A stretch of 6,330 nt of DNA from Pseudobdellovibrionaceae bacterium (GCA_913776405.1 CAJYOV010000290.1:1-6330); one strand, 5' to 3'. Shown: positions 1 to 6,330, counted from the first letter of the stretch. Numbers and translations are program-made. The notes: generated by a model not told the origin, from the sequence alone.

Positions 1-2118
1 GTGCACGATCGTATAAGCACGGCCAGCAGACTTCCCCGTCCGTACACGAATGAATGCGACATCTCCGAATGAAGCCGCAAACTCTGCGGGTTTTACGACA
101 AGCTTTTCGAGCTCTTTGAAATCTTCATCGTCTGTTGCGAAGAGACTTGCACCTTGATTCCTTGGCACCTCAAGACCTTGAACGTCAGAGAGCGAACCGC
201 GAACCTCTTTCGTGAATCGTTCTTTGAAAAGACGATTGAGGAATGCAGCTCGCGCGGCCGCAGGATTTTCTGCCTTCGGCTCATCGGACTTCAGCGCCGT
301 TCCAAGGTACGGGTACTCGAACGCCATTTTTTCTTCGACGTCTTTACCGAAGAGTTCTAAAAATTTCTGCCCAACCGGTTTCTTGTCTTGGGGCACATCG
401 CGGTTCCAGAATGCACGCAAGTTCGCGCGGTCTTCTGAAGGCAAGAAGTTTAAGAACATGTCTTCAGACGCGACTCGTGAAATCTCCATGTAGAGCCGTG
501 TGTTCAACTGGTGAATCACCGGCGAAAACACGTCGTAACCCGCGACGAGGTTGTAGTAGATGTCCTCGAAGACTTGATAGTCCATGACCCAAACCGTGTC
601 AGGAATAGGTCCGTGCGCACCTAACAAAACCTCTGCGCTATCGAAGTGTCGGTAGACCGTTAACACTGCGTTCGGATTTTTCTTGTCACCATCCCAAATC
701 ATCTTCGGATCGAAGACGAGACCTTTACGATCCTTGTAAGCCGCGTACTTCGTATGCAGCGTTTGCCAGTAGCCTTCGCGGAATCCGGTGAACAACTTAA
801 TCTTGTCGGTGCTCTCGGCCGGCGGGTCCATTCTTTGAGCGGCATCTGCGATCACTTTCGCATCACGCGACGAAGGGTCCTGCGATGGATCGACGAACAT
901 CACCCAGAAGTGATCGTTGATGACATTGAGTGCCGTTTGTCCACGACAAACCGGCCCTTTGATGAAGTTCGCGATATGGTAGAAAGCTGTGTCCAATAAG
1001 AAGCGGTATCGGCTCTCGGCCGGAATGCGCTTAAAGGTACGAAACGCATTTGCCGCTTGAGGCCCGTACGCTGGCATTTGATCACTGCCATCAGCCCAAG
1101 TGACATCGAAGAAGAGCTGTTGCCAACGCTCTTTTCTTTTTTCGCTAAGCTCGTAAGGCAAATGCGTCTTCGCAACAATCGCTTGAGAGTATTTTTTGAA
1201 ACGGTAGAAGAAAGGCTGGCCCGGGTCATCATAGGGCCTGCGCGTTGCGATCTCTTCTGGTGCGCCGGTCTCGTTCTTTGCGCGAATGAGGCGGAAGAAT
1301 TCGCCTGGCATCGTGTCGAAGTACACATGCGCAATGAACAAGTGCTCGTAGACGTAACGAGCGACCAATCGCTCCTTGAACGATGTGCGATTCAGATACT
1401 TTTCCCAAGCGGCGACGGTCTTACGGCCCTGTTCCGTGTGAGGCTCACCGAGAGCAACGAGCGCTTCTGCAGTTGGGCCTCGCGCACCGTCGTCGATCCA
1501 TTTCGTCATCTTCGCCGATGTCTCTTGGTTTAATGGGTGAAAGCCAAACGGCATCTGCCCTTGTGGATTTGCTTGAAAGTAAGCTTTCAACTGAGCGGGG
1601 TCGCTCGAAGGACACATGCGGCTCTCTTCAGCTTTGAAGACTTGAAGTGGCTCGTGCGTGCCATCCGATTGCGCTTTGAAGTTCGCCGCGTTTAGAAACT
1701 GCGCCAAAACTGATTTCTCTTTGCCATCGAGAACTGAGAAGAAGCCTTTTTTTCGCCACGCGGCTTCCGAGTGCGCATCGATGCCGATTCGAGTTGTCGG
1801 GTTCGGCTCTAGGAGCGGGAAATTATACGGGTCCATCTTCGACCCGCCTCGCTCGAGACCCTCATAGCTTGTCAGATCCAACTGACAAGGTGAATTCATG
1901 CACGAGTGGCAGGCGATACAACGGGCGTTGAAGACAGGTTGAATTTCGTTTGTGTAAAAGTCGTTTTTCAGAACGGCCGGTCGATTTGCGGCGACGGTGT
2001 CGGGATGCCAATCAGAAAGTGCACCCGTCGTTTTCAAGGTCCAAATCCAAGCAGCCGCTAAACCGAAAAGGATGAGGCCACCGACTATAAGTGAGACGGT
2101 TTTAAAGTGAGGTTTCAT
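1..2118 (-). CDS. cti: Fatty acid cis/trans isomerase (Cti), C-terminus cut by window edge
   Basis: The reading frame is open from ATG at 2118 to the left edge (706 codons, no stop); I translated it by hand. Cti is a periplasmic c-type haem protein that isomerises cis double bonds of membrane phospholipid acyl chains to trans without cutting the lipid, stiffening the membrane under solvent or heat stress. Seen here: a hydrophobic N-terminal segment (about residues 8-26; signal peptide or anchor); the haem motif CIACH at 67-71 followed by SCMNSPCQLDL; MPFG at 189-192 with WIDDGA at 207-212; then strongly family-like blocks EFFRLIR (273-279), ATRRPYDDPG (about 291-300), VAKTHLPY (about 315-322), GPVCRGQTALNVI (388-400), RHFDSA (490-495) and HQLNTRLYM (536-544). 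Family members are roughly 760-770 residues, so about 60 are missing. The start is supported by AAGGA at 2128-2124, 5 bases upstream, and an in-frame stop at 2178-2176. It stands alone, downstream of a 139-base gap. Family assignment is very secure; substrate and stress role are inferred from the family. Confidence 0.95.
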   Translation of the reverse strand, partial: MKPHFKTVSLIVGGLILFGLAAAWIWTLKTTGALSDWHPDTVAANRPAVLKNDFYTNEIQPVFNARCIACHSCMNSPCQLDLTSYEGLERGGSKMDPYNFPLLEPNPTTRIGIDAHSEAAWRKKGFFSVLDGKEKSVLAQFLNAANFKAQSDGTHEPLQVFKAEESRMCPSSDPAQLKAYFQANPQGQMPFGFHPLNQETSAKMTKWIDDGARGPTAEALVALGEPHTEQGRKTVAAWEKYLNRTSFKERLVARYVYEHLFIAHVYFDTMPGEFFRLIRAKNETGAPEEIATRRPYDDPGQPFFYRFKKYSQAIVAKTHLPYELSEKRKERWQQLFFDVTWADGSDQMPAYGPQAANAFRTFKRIPAESRYRFLLDTAFYHIANFIKGPVCRGQTALNVINDHFWVMFVDPSQDPSSRDAKVIADAAQRMDPPAESTDKIKLFTGFREGYWQTLHTKYAAYKDRKGLVFDPKMIWDGDKKNPNAVLTVYRHFDSAEVLLGAHGPIPDTVWVMDYQVFEDIYYNLVAGYDVFSPVIHQLNTRLYMEISRVASEDMFLNFLPSEDRANLRAFWNRDVPQDKKPVGQKFLELFGKDVEEKMAFEYPYLGTALKSDEPKAENPAAARAAFLNRLFKERFTKEVRGSLSDVQGLEVPRNQGASLFATDDEDFKELEKLVVKPAEFAASFGDVAFIRVRTGKSAGRAYTIVH

Positions 2119-2123
2119 GAAGG

Positions 2124-2128
2124 TCCTT
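2124..2128 (-). promoter_or_regulatory. Ribosome binding site of cti
   Basis: AAGGA on the minus strand, 5 bases before the ATG at 2118. It fixes the cti start, since no other ATG lies between it and the upstream in-frame stop at 2178-2176. Confidence 0.7.
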
Positions 2129-2159
2129 GATTGATAACGGATCTGAGGTCGAACCGCTC

Positions 2160-2189
2160 TATTTAGCGACGAAAATCAACCGACTTCAA
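2160..2189 (-). promoter_or_regulatory. Weak candidate promoter for cti
   Basis: On the minus strand TTGAAG (2189-2184) is followed after 18 bases by TAAATA (2165-2160), about 40 bases before the cti ATG. The match to sigma-70 consensus is partial (4 of 6 at -35, poor at -10). The position is right for a promoter in the only sizeable gap of the window, but the boxes alone would not be convincing. Another sigma factor could be used. Confidence 0.25.
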
Positions 2190-2217
2190 GAGAAGGCTTG
2201 GTCACATTTAGCCTCAC

Positions 2218-2232
2218 GCTTCCGCTGGAAGC
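2218..2232 (-). terminator. Small perfect hairpin after the operon, possible terminator
   Basis: GCTTCC-gct-GGAAGC (plus-strand order) forms a perfect 6-bp stem with a 3-base loop, 25 bases beyond the stop of the last operon gene. On the minus strand it is not followed by a run of T, so it is not a standard intrinsic terminator. It could be a transcript 3'-end stabiliser, an operator-like palindrome upstream of cti, or chance. Confidence 0.3.
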
Positions 2233-2257
2233 CTATTTCAAATATGAATCGCGCCGC

Positions 2258-3115
2258 CTAGAAAATCGAATTAAGAGCATCGCGAACGCTCGAATCAAGA
2301 AGATGGCTCGCATCCTTGCTCCATGGTTCGTAGGCCGCTTCATCCAAAAGCGATTGATCCAAGGGTGCCTCGAAAAGTCTTCGCGTTAATCGCACGCCCG
2401 CGAAGACGCCACGTGGAGAATAGCCGACGCGCACGGTTTGGCCTGCCCACGTCGCGCGAGCCAGCTCATAAAGAGATTCGAGCTTTGTCGCGAGAGGCTC
2501 TTTCAAGCCGACACGTTTTCCGTTTTCAAAGAAACGAAGATCGGGTTTCTTCTGCGTGGCGAGAGCCGGCGGCCAGACAAACGCGACTAAGCCGTTTTCG
2601 TCCGTGCGAAGCTTGCACCAGACGAGCGCCCGTGATCGAGGTTTTAGGACAGGGCCCTCTCGTAAAATTAGAACGAGTGATGAGTAGGAGTCGCGATCAA
2701 AAAGAAGACGTTCTTCAATCACTGTTTTTTTCGGGTTCTGAGCCGTTGATCGAACGATGGCTTCGCGAAGTGCGACACGCAACTCTTCAGAGATTACGTC
2801 TGGTGGTGGATTCAGGTAAGCCGAGCGAAATCGTTCGTGAAACCATTCGCGTGTGACCTGTTCTCGGAAGCGAACTTGAAACGCTTCGCCGAGGGTTTTA
2901 CGCGCACGCCAGACGAGGCCCGTGCATAACGCGAGAAACGCAGCCATGACGGCGACGAGCGCAGACTGACCCACGATGCTTGCGACGAAACTTAAAAGTG
3001 AGAGTACGCCTGTTAGGCAGCCGAGAAATCGATACGTCTGGCGGTCGCGCGCGACTTTCAGACGCTCAAGCTCGAGCCCTTCCAGCCGGTTCTTAAACCG
3101 CTCAACGATGCTCAT
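2258..3115 (-). CDS. Unknown membrane protein with two N-terminal helices
   Basis: I do not recognise the family. The 285-residue product begins with a charged, possibly coiled segment (1-28, rich in E, R, K and L). Two closely spaced hydrophobic helices follow (about 30-48 and 51-69), forming a hairpin, and then a basic juxtamembrane stretch. The remaining roughly 210 residues are hydrophilic, with an alpha/beta look (SSLVLILREG near 145-154, ALVWCKL near 163-169, TVRVGYSPRGVFAG near 227-240). No catalytic motif is visible. Helix layout suggests both termini on the same side, most likely cytoplasmic given the positive flanks. It starts 9 bases after the aminotransferase stop with only a weak upstream GAAG, so translation probably depends on coupling to that gene. 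An in-frame stop (3127-3125) immediately upstream rules out a longer form. It is the last gene of the operon. The overall plan recalls DUF3137-type proteins, but I cannot see that family's motifs. Confidence 0.8.
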   Translation of the reverse strand: MSIVERFKNRLEGLELERLKVARDRQTYRFLGCLTGVLSLLSFVASIVGQSALVAVMAAFLALCTGLVWRARKTLGEAFQVRFREQVTREWFHERFRSAYLNPPPDVISEELRVALREAIVRSTAQNPKKTVIEERLLFDRDSYSSLVLILREGPVLKPRSRALVWCKLRTDENGLVAFVWPPALATQKKPDLRFFENGKRVGLKEPLATKLESLYELARATWAGQTVRVGYSPRGVFAGVRLTRRLFEAPLDQSLLDEAAYEPWSKDASHLLDSSVRDALNSIF

Positions 3116-3124
3116 GGCATCATG

Positions 3125-4324
3125 TTACTTCAATTTCGCGAAGAAAACCTTCATGCGATCGACCGCGCGCTTACCTTCTTCTTTCGAGAGCGCGTAGCTC
3201 AAGCGGAAGTAACCGTCTAGACCGAACTCTGAACCCGGAACGGCAGCGACCATCTGGTCGTTTAGATAGGCTTCGGCGAGATCGCTCGACGTCTTCATGA
3301 CCTTCCCGTCGAGAGACTTGCCGAGGTAAGCTGAAACGTCGACCCAAAGGTAGAACGCACCCTCAGGTTTTGCGACTTTCACGCCAGGGATCTCTTCGAG
3401 AGCTTTAACAAGAACCGCTGCACGGTCTTTCAAAGACTCGACGGTCTTCGCGACGTCTGGGTCGCAGTTCTTGATCGCTTCGACCGCCGCGTACTGCGAC
3501 ATCGCGTTTGCACAGCTGACCGATTGCGATTGGTAATTCGTCATCGCGGTGATGACTTCTTTCGGGCCTAAAGCCCAGCCCAAACGCCAGCCGGTCATCG
3601 CGTAAGACTTCGATGCGCCGTTTAGCACGATCACTCGATCACGAAGATCAGGTGCGACGTGAAGAATGTGCGGCGCCAATTTGTGCTCGAAGCAAAGTCG
3701 GTTATAGATATCGTCCGAGATGATCGCGACTTGCGGGTTCGCACGGAAAACTTCAGCGAGAGCGGAAAGCTCCGCGCGCGAGTAGATCTTCCCTGTCGGG
3801 TTCGACGGCGAGTTCAGGAGAATCGCCTTCGTTTTTGGACCGATTGCTTTTTTCAAAATCTCTGGCGTCAGTTTGAAATCAACCGTTTGATCGCAAACGA
3901 CTTCCTTCGGAGTGCCGTCTGCGAGTTCAACCATCGTTGAGTAGCTGGCCCAGTAAGGTGCAACGAGGATCACTTCGTCGCCTGGGTTTACGATCGCTTG
4001 AAGCGCCGCGAATAAAACAAACTTTGCGCCCGAGCTTGCCGTCACTTGCGAGACTTCGTACGGAATGCCCAAGTCTTTCGATGCTTGCTCAGCGATCGCT
4101 TTGCGAAGTTCAGGAATTCCGGCAGCTGGCGTGTACTTCGATTTACCTTCGCGAATCGATGCGATCGCGGCTTCTTTGATATTCGGGTAAGGTGTCCAGT
4201 CGGGCTCACCGATTGAAAGAGAGATCACATCGTTGCCAGCGGCTTTGAGCTCACCCGCCCGTGCAGCAAGCATGAGAATCGGCGACGGCTTGAGGAGCTG
4301 AGCACGCTTAGCGAGATGGATCAT
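3125..4324 (-). CDS. aspC: Pyridoxal-phosphate aspartate aminotransferase, class I (subgroup Ib-like)
   Basis: A 399-residue cytoplasmic enzyme, full length for the family, that moves the amino group between aspartate (or a related amino acid) and 2-oxoglutarate, linking oxaloacetate to amino-acid synthesis. Visible fold-type I landmarks: SLSIGEPDW (35-43); the cofactor-phosphate region SSGAK (97-101); PYW (123-125), whose Trp stacks on the PLP ring; NSPSNPTG (171-178) with Asn175; ISDDIY (202-207) with Asp204 for the pyridine nitrogen and Tyr207; the Schiff-base lysine K239 in ASKSYAMTGWRLG; and FRLSYA (373-378) with Arg374 for the substrate alpha-carboxylate. Lys101 aligns with the lysine that Thermus-type enzymes use to recognise the acidic side chain, which favours aspartate, though prephenate or other substrates are possible. 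Its ATG overlaps the coaD stop by 4 bases (ATGA), with AAAGG 6 bases upstream (4335-4331). The class call is firm; exact substrate and symbol (aspC or aatA) are less so. Confidence 0.9.
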   Translation of the reverse strand: MIHLAKRAQLLKPSPILMLAARAGELKAAGNDVISLSIGEPDWTPYPNIKEAAIASIREGKSKYTPAAGIPELRKAIAEQASKDLGIPYEVSQVTASSGAKFVLFAALQAIVNPGDEVILVAPYWASYSTMVELADGTPKEVVCDQTVDFKLTPEILKKAIGPKTKAILLNSPSNPTGKIYSRAELSALAEVFRANPQVAIISDDIYNRLCFEHKLAPHILHVAPDLRDRVIVLNGASKSYAMTGWRLGWALGPKEVITAMTNYQSQSVSCANAMSQYAAVEAIKNCDPDVAKTVESLKDRAAVLVKALEEIPGVKVAKPEGAFYLWVDVSAYLGKSLDGKVMKTSSDLAEAYLNDQMVAAVPGSEFGLDGYFRLSYALSKEEGKRAVDRMKVFFAKLK

Positions 4325-4839
4325 GGAGCGCCTTTCTGACGAGCGCGAAGGTCTTTTACCCTGTCGGCGTAACGTGTCTCGAGGGCTTTTTCGACGTGGG
4401 CGGGAACGAGATCTTTCACAGATCCACCGTTCTGAGCCACTTCCTTCACGGTGTTACTACTCACGTAATAGAACTCAGGGCTCGCGAAGACAATCATTGT
4501 TTCGACCATTGGCGCGAGCTTCTTGTTCATATTCGCCATGACGAGCTCATACTCGTAATCAGAGACCGCGCGAAGGCCGCGCACAATGACGCGTGCCCCT
4601 GTTTTCTTCGCGTAATCGACGGTCAGACCCTCGTGGACGTCGACTTTAACCCCAGGAATGCCGCGTAACGCCTCTTCAGCGAGGAGTTTTCGCTCTTCGA
4701 CAGAGAACAAATACTGTTTCTTGGAATTCTGAGAGATCAGAAGCGTGACCTCGCCCAGAATCGGCTGAACACGACGGATGATGTCGAGGTGCCCCGACGT
4801 AATCGGATCAAAACTTCCTGGGTAAATGCCTGCTGCCAT
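4321..4839 (-). CDS. coaD: Phosphopantetheine adenylyltransferase
   Basis: CoaD catalyses the penultimate step of coenzyme A synthesis in the cytoplasm: ATP plus 4'-phosphopantetheine gives dephospho-CoA plus pyrophosphate. The 172-residue product is slightly longer than the usual 160 or so because of a charged tail (about 157-172). It starts with the nucleotidyltransferase signature GIYPGSFDPITSGH (4-17), containing the T/HxGH motif at 14-17. SKKQ (39-42) supplies a conserved lysine, VRGLRAVSDYEYE (87-99) is the substrate-binding arginine region, and VSSNTVKEVA (126-135) corresponds to the usual ISSTxVKE motif with a small change (NT for TL). The ATG at 4839 shares one base with the rsmD stop (TAATG), and a strong GGAGG lies 5 bases upstream (4849-4845). 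rsmD followed by coaD is a common bacterial pairing, which supports both calls. Confidence 0.97.
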   Translation of the reverse strand: MAAGIYPGSFDPITSGHLDIIRRVQPILGEVTLLISQNSKKQYLFSVEERKLLAEEALRGIPGVKVDVHEGLTVDYAKKTGARVIVRGLRAVSDYEYELVMANMNKKLAPMVETMIVFASPEFYYVSSNTVKEVAQNGGSVKDLVPAHVEKALETRYADRVKDLRARQKGAP

Positions 4840-5384
4840 TAAGGCCTCCGCCAGAACGTGACGCGCTTATCGCCATAATCACGTTCGTCCGTTTTCTCGA
4901 GGTTGGGGTAAGACTCTTGAACTTTCTCATGAGATGACGACTCCGTCACTACGGTGGTGTCGGGCCCAACGGCACGGCTCGAAGCCAAAGCCATCAGCAC
5001 GTCATCAGCCATTTTTTCCGTAAAGGGCGGGTCTGCGATCACAAGGTCGTAGGGCTCGCCTTCGTAGCGTTTGAGGTATTTCAAGACATCGTCTTGATAG
5101 AGGCTCACCTCATCTTCGATTTCGAGAAGCTTGAGATTATCTCGGATGATCACGATGGATTTGCGATTCAACTCAACGGCATCGACATGCACCGCGCCGC
5201 GCGAAATGCACTCGCACGTGAGATTGCCGGTGCCCGCAAAGAGATCGAGAACTCGAGCGCCATCGACGGTGCCTTGGAGTTTGTTGAACACGCTTTCCTT
5301 CACGCGATCCGTCGTCGGGCGGATGTGGCTCGCTTGAAAGCTAACAAGTTTACGGCCGCGAAAACGGCCCGCGATAATTCTCAA
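4839..5384 (-). CDS. rsmD: 16S rRNA (guanine-966-N2)-methyltransferase, TTG start
   Basis: RsmD uses S-adenosylmethionine to methylate N2 of G966 in 16S rRNA during small-subunit assembly. From the TTG at 5384 the product is 181 residues, the usual family size, and begins directly with the family's N-terminal RIIAGRFRGRKL. Then come RPTTDRVKES (22-31), SAM-binding motif I VLDLFAGTGNL (45-55), the acidic motif II VELNRKS (70-76), the catalytic DPPF (118-121) in IADPPF, and the C-terminal YGDKRVTFW (170-178). TTG is chosen because GGAG (5394-5391) sits 6 bases upstream and because the TTG overlaps the stop of the preceding small gene (TTGA). An in-frame ATG at 5504 would add 40 residues of low-complexity R/S/K-rich sequence absent from the family and would overlap the small gene almost throughout, so I treat it as spurious. 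The gene is followed immediately by coaD with a 1-base overlap. Confidence 0.93.
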   Translation of the reverse strand: MRIIAGRFRGRKLVSFQASHIRPTTDRVKESVFNKLQGTVDGARVLDLFAGTGNLTCECISRGAVHVDAVELNRKSIVIIRDNLKLLEIEDEVSLYQDDVLKYLKRYEGEPYDLVIADPPFTEKMADDVLMALASSRAVGPDTTVVTESSSHEKVQESYPNLEKTDERDYGDKRVTFWRRP

Positions 5385-5560
5385 GAAAGTCTCCGTAAAG
5401 AAGCTAGAAAAGCGTTCACTTTTTTGCCCCCGTCGTTCGAGAGGTTTTGAAAATGTGCTTCTACCAGAAATCCTGGAATTTGCGCCCCGTCTTTTTCCAA
5501 CCAATGCGGAGAGTGCTTAACGATGATGCACATTTCGCTCAATCGTTTGTAAGTAGCCAT
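5381..5560 (-). CDS. Unknown 59-residue protein between the response regulator and rsmD
   Basis: A small gene I do not recognise. It starts MATYKRLSEMCIIVKHS and has one hydrophobic patch (CIIV, 11-14), a central SPHWLEKDGAQIPGFLVEAHF region (17-37), a flexible SNDGGKK (41-47) and a basic helical end (FLASLRRLS). There is no signal peptide, transmembrane segment or metal-binding motif. Support for a real gene is positional: its ATG shares one base with the response regulator stop (TGATG), GGGAG (5571-5567) sits 6 bases upstream, and its TGA overlaps the TTG start of rsmD (TTGA). Its composition is protein-like, while the competing rsmD frame here is R/S-rich. A GTG at 5563 could give a 60-residue form but is only 3 bases from the ribosome binding site. 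It may serve mainly to couple translation into rsmD, or act with the signalling pair; neither is shown. Confidence 0.65.
   Translation of the reverse strand: MATYKRLSEMCIIVKHSPHWLEKDGAQIPGFLVEAHFQNLSNDGGKKVNAFLASLRRLS
5391..5394 (-). promoter_or_regulatory. Ribosome binding site that sets the TTG start of rsmD
   Basis: GGAG on the minus strand, 6 bases before the TTG at 5384. It lies inside the 3' end of the upstream 59-residue gene and is the main evidence for the short form of RsmD. Confidence 0.65.
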
Positions 5561-5958
5561 CACGCGCTCCCAGCAAGAAGCGCTTCCGCTTTCGCAACCA
5601 GTGCAAACACATCATCGAACGGTTTCGGAACGAAAACGTCTGCGCCCATCGCTTGAGCCGTCGTCACGTTGTGCTCGCCTGAGTAAGCCGACATCAAAAT
5701 GACCTTCGGCAAGTTTCCGTTCGAGGCGGCCTTCAGTTGCGGAAGAATCGTTTTCAAAAGTTCAGGGCCGCTCATGCCGGGCATCAGAACGTCGAGGAAT
5801 ACGACATCTGGGCCAGTGGCCTCCGATTGCAGTTTCAACCAAAGCGAAAGACCTTCCGAACCGTCGACGGCTTCATTGACATCGTGACCCTTGGCGCGAA
5901 AAGCGCGGCCCAGAGATTTTCGAACCAGGGGTTCATCGTCGACGATTAACACTTTCAC
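5560..5958 (-). CDS. Single-domain response regulator (receiver only)
   Basis: A 132-residue CheY-like receiver with no DNA-binding or enzymatic output domain; it should be phosphorylated in the cytoplasm by a histidine kinase and act through protein contacts or a phosphorelay. Seen: the acidic pocket D7-D8-E9 in VLIVDDEP, the phospho-acceptor D56 in VVFLDVLMPGMSG, the switch residue S90 in ILMSAYSG, and K112 in the cis-Pro motif PKPF (111-114). All required residues are present, so it is expected to be active. The start is GTG at 5958, overlapping the histidine kinase stop by 4 bases (GTGA), with a weak GGTGG upstream, so translation is probably coupled. The obvious partner is that kinase. 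The output target is unknown; the downstream genes are metabolic and ribosomal rather than an evident regulon. Confidence 0.93.
   Translation of the reverse strand: MKVLIVDDEPLVRKSLGRAFRAKGHDVNEAVDGSEGLSLWLKLQSEATGPDVVFLDVLMPGMSGPELLKTILPQLKAASNGNLPKVILMSAYSGEHNVTTAQAMGADVFVPKPFDDVFALVAKAEALLAGSA
5567..5571 (-). promoter_or_regulatory. Ribosome binding site of the 59-residue gene
   Basis: GGGAG on the minus strand, inside the last codons of the response regulator. It is 6 bases from the ATG at 5560 and only 3 from the GTG at 5563, so it favours the ATG. Confidence 0.55.
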
Positions 5959-6330
5959 GGGACCACCACGGGTAATTTCACAGTGAAGCTTGCGCCGTGC
6001 CCGACCGTCGAGACGACATCAATTTCACCACCGAAATTTTGAATCACCGATTGGCTCATGCTCAAGCCTAAACCGGTGCCTTGCCCTTTTTCCTTCGTCG
6101 TGAAGAACGGTTCAAAAATGCTTTCGAGAATATCGGGCGGAATCCCCGGGCCCGTGTCGCTGACCCGAACTTCTGACCATCCACGACCGCTTTCGTCTTT
6201 TGTTAGCGTCGTTTCGATCGTAATTGTGCCCGCATCGGTCATCGCTTGGCAGGCGTTGTTGACGAGGTTAAAGACCACTTGCTGCATAAGATGTGGTTCG
6301 ACTTTGACGGTCGGCTCGTCTTCCGCGAGC
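5955..6330 (-). CDS. Sensor histidine kinase, ATPase domain only (N-terminus off window)
   Basis: The frame is open from the right edge to TGA at 5957-5955, giving about 125 residues of the C-terminal HATPase_c domain. The motifs appear in the correct order: N box [16 protein letters not shown]1 box [10 protein letters not shown] box [12 protein letters not shown], and G2 box GTGLGLSMS, followed by the closing [21 protein letters not shown]. This domain binds ATP and phosphorylates a histidine in the dimerisation domain, which is not in the window; the sensor region is also missing. The sequence style ([19 protein letters not shown]) is that of NtrB/HPK4-like kinases. An internal ATG at 6287 is not the true start, because conserved coding continues upstream ([10 protein letters not shown]). 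It overlaps the response regulator start by 4 bases, so the two are very probably a cognate pair. The input signal cannot be seen. Confidence 0.93.
   Translation of the reverse strand, partial: LAEDEPTVKVEPHLMQQVVFNLVNNACQAMTDAGTITIETTLTKDESGRGWSEVRVSDTGPGIPPDILESIFEPFFTTKEKGQGTGLGLSMSQSVIQNFGGEIDVVSTVGHGASFTVKLPVVVP

Noticed and set aside
243..587. Plus-strand open frame of 114 codons
   Set aside because: Antisense to the conserved C-terminal part of cti; R/S/P-rich composition is typical of a shadow frame.
900..1334. Minus-strand open frame of 144 codons in another frame of cti
   Set aside because: It overlaps the best-conserved Cti region (KGPVCRGQ and flanks) in the wrong frame, and its product is low-complexity R/S/T-rich.
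1057..1533. Plus-strand open frame of 158 codons
   Set aside because: It lies antisense inside cti, whose minus-strand frame carries clear family motifs through the same bases. The plus-strand product has no recognisable domain.
2323..2856. Plus-strand open frame of 177 codons
   Set aside because: It is antisense to the membrane protein gene, whose frame has coherent helices and fits the operon spacing. The plus-strand product is arginine-rich without motifs.
5094..5450. Plus-strand open frame of 118 codons
   Set aside because: Antisense to rsmD across its SAM-binding motifs. The apparent protein-like composition comes from the mirrored codons of rsmD.
5955..6287. Treating the ATG at 6287 as the start of a small stand-alone ATPase protein
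   Set aside because: The frame stays open to the window edge and the upstream codons continue the conserved N-box context, so this is an internal methionine of a longer histidine kinase.

Overview
This window reads almost entirely on the minus strand and looks like chromosomal DNA of a Gram-negative bacterium. The evidence is a periplasmic haem-type fatty acid cis/trans isomerase, bacterial housekeeping genes (rsmD, coaD, an aspartate aminotransferase) and a histidine kinase/response regulator pair. No rRNA or other taxonomic marker is present. A Bdellovibrionota-like or deltaproteobacterial source is only a guess from the gene mix and the moderate GC content.

Read in the direction of transcription (right to left), the window opens with the C-terminal catalytic half of a sensor histidine kinase (6330-5955). 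Next come a single-domain response regulator (5958-5560), a 59-residue unknown protein (5560-5381), rsmD (5384-4839), coaD (4839-4321), a class I aminotransferase (4324-3125) and a two-helix membrane protein of unknown function (3115-2258). The first six genes are joined by stop/start overlaps of 1 or 4 bases (GTGA, TGATG, TTGA, TAATG, ATGA), and the seventh follows after 9 bases. This is the architecture of one tightly coupled operon that ties a signalling pair to ribosome methylation, coenzyme A synthesis and amino-acid metabolism.

A 139-base intergenic gap (2257-2119) follows. It holds a small perfect hairpin, a weak promoter candidate and a good ribosome binding site. It separates the operon from a large gene (2118 to beyond base 1) that encodes a cis/trans fatty acid isomerase (Cti). 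Cti is a c-type-haem periplasmic enzyme that converts cis-unsaturated membrane acyl chains to trans when the membrane is stressed. Its C-terminus lies off the left edge.

No mobile element, CRISPR array, tRNA or rRNA was seen. The most useful points are the overlooked 59-residue gene between the response regulator and rsmD, the resulting TTG start of rsmD (rather than a longer ATG-started form), and the nearly complete Cti.
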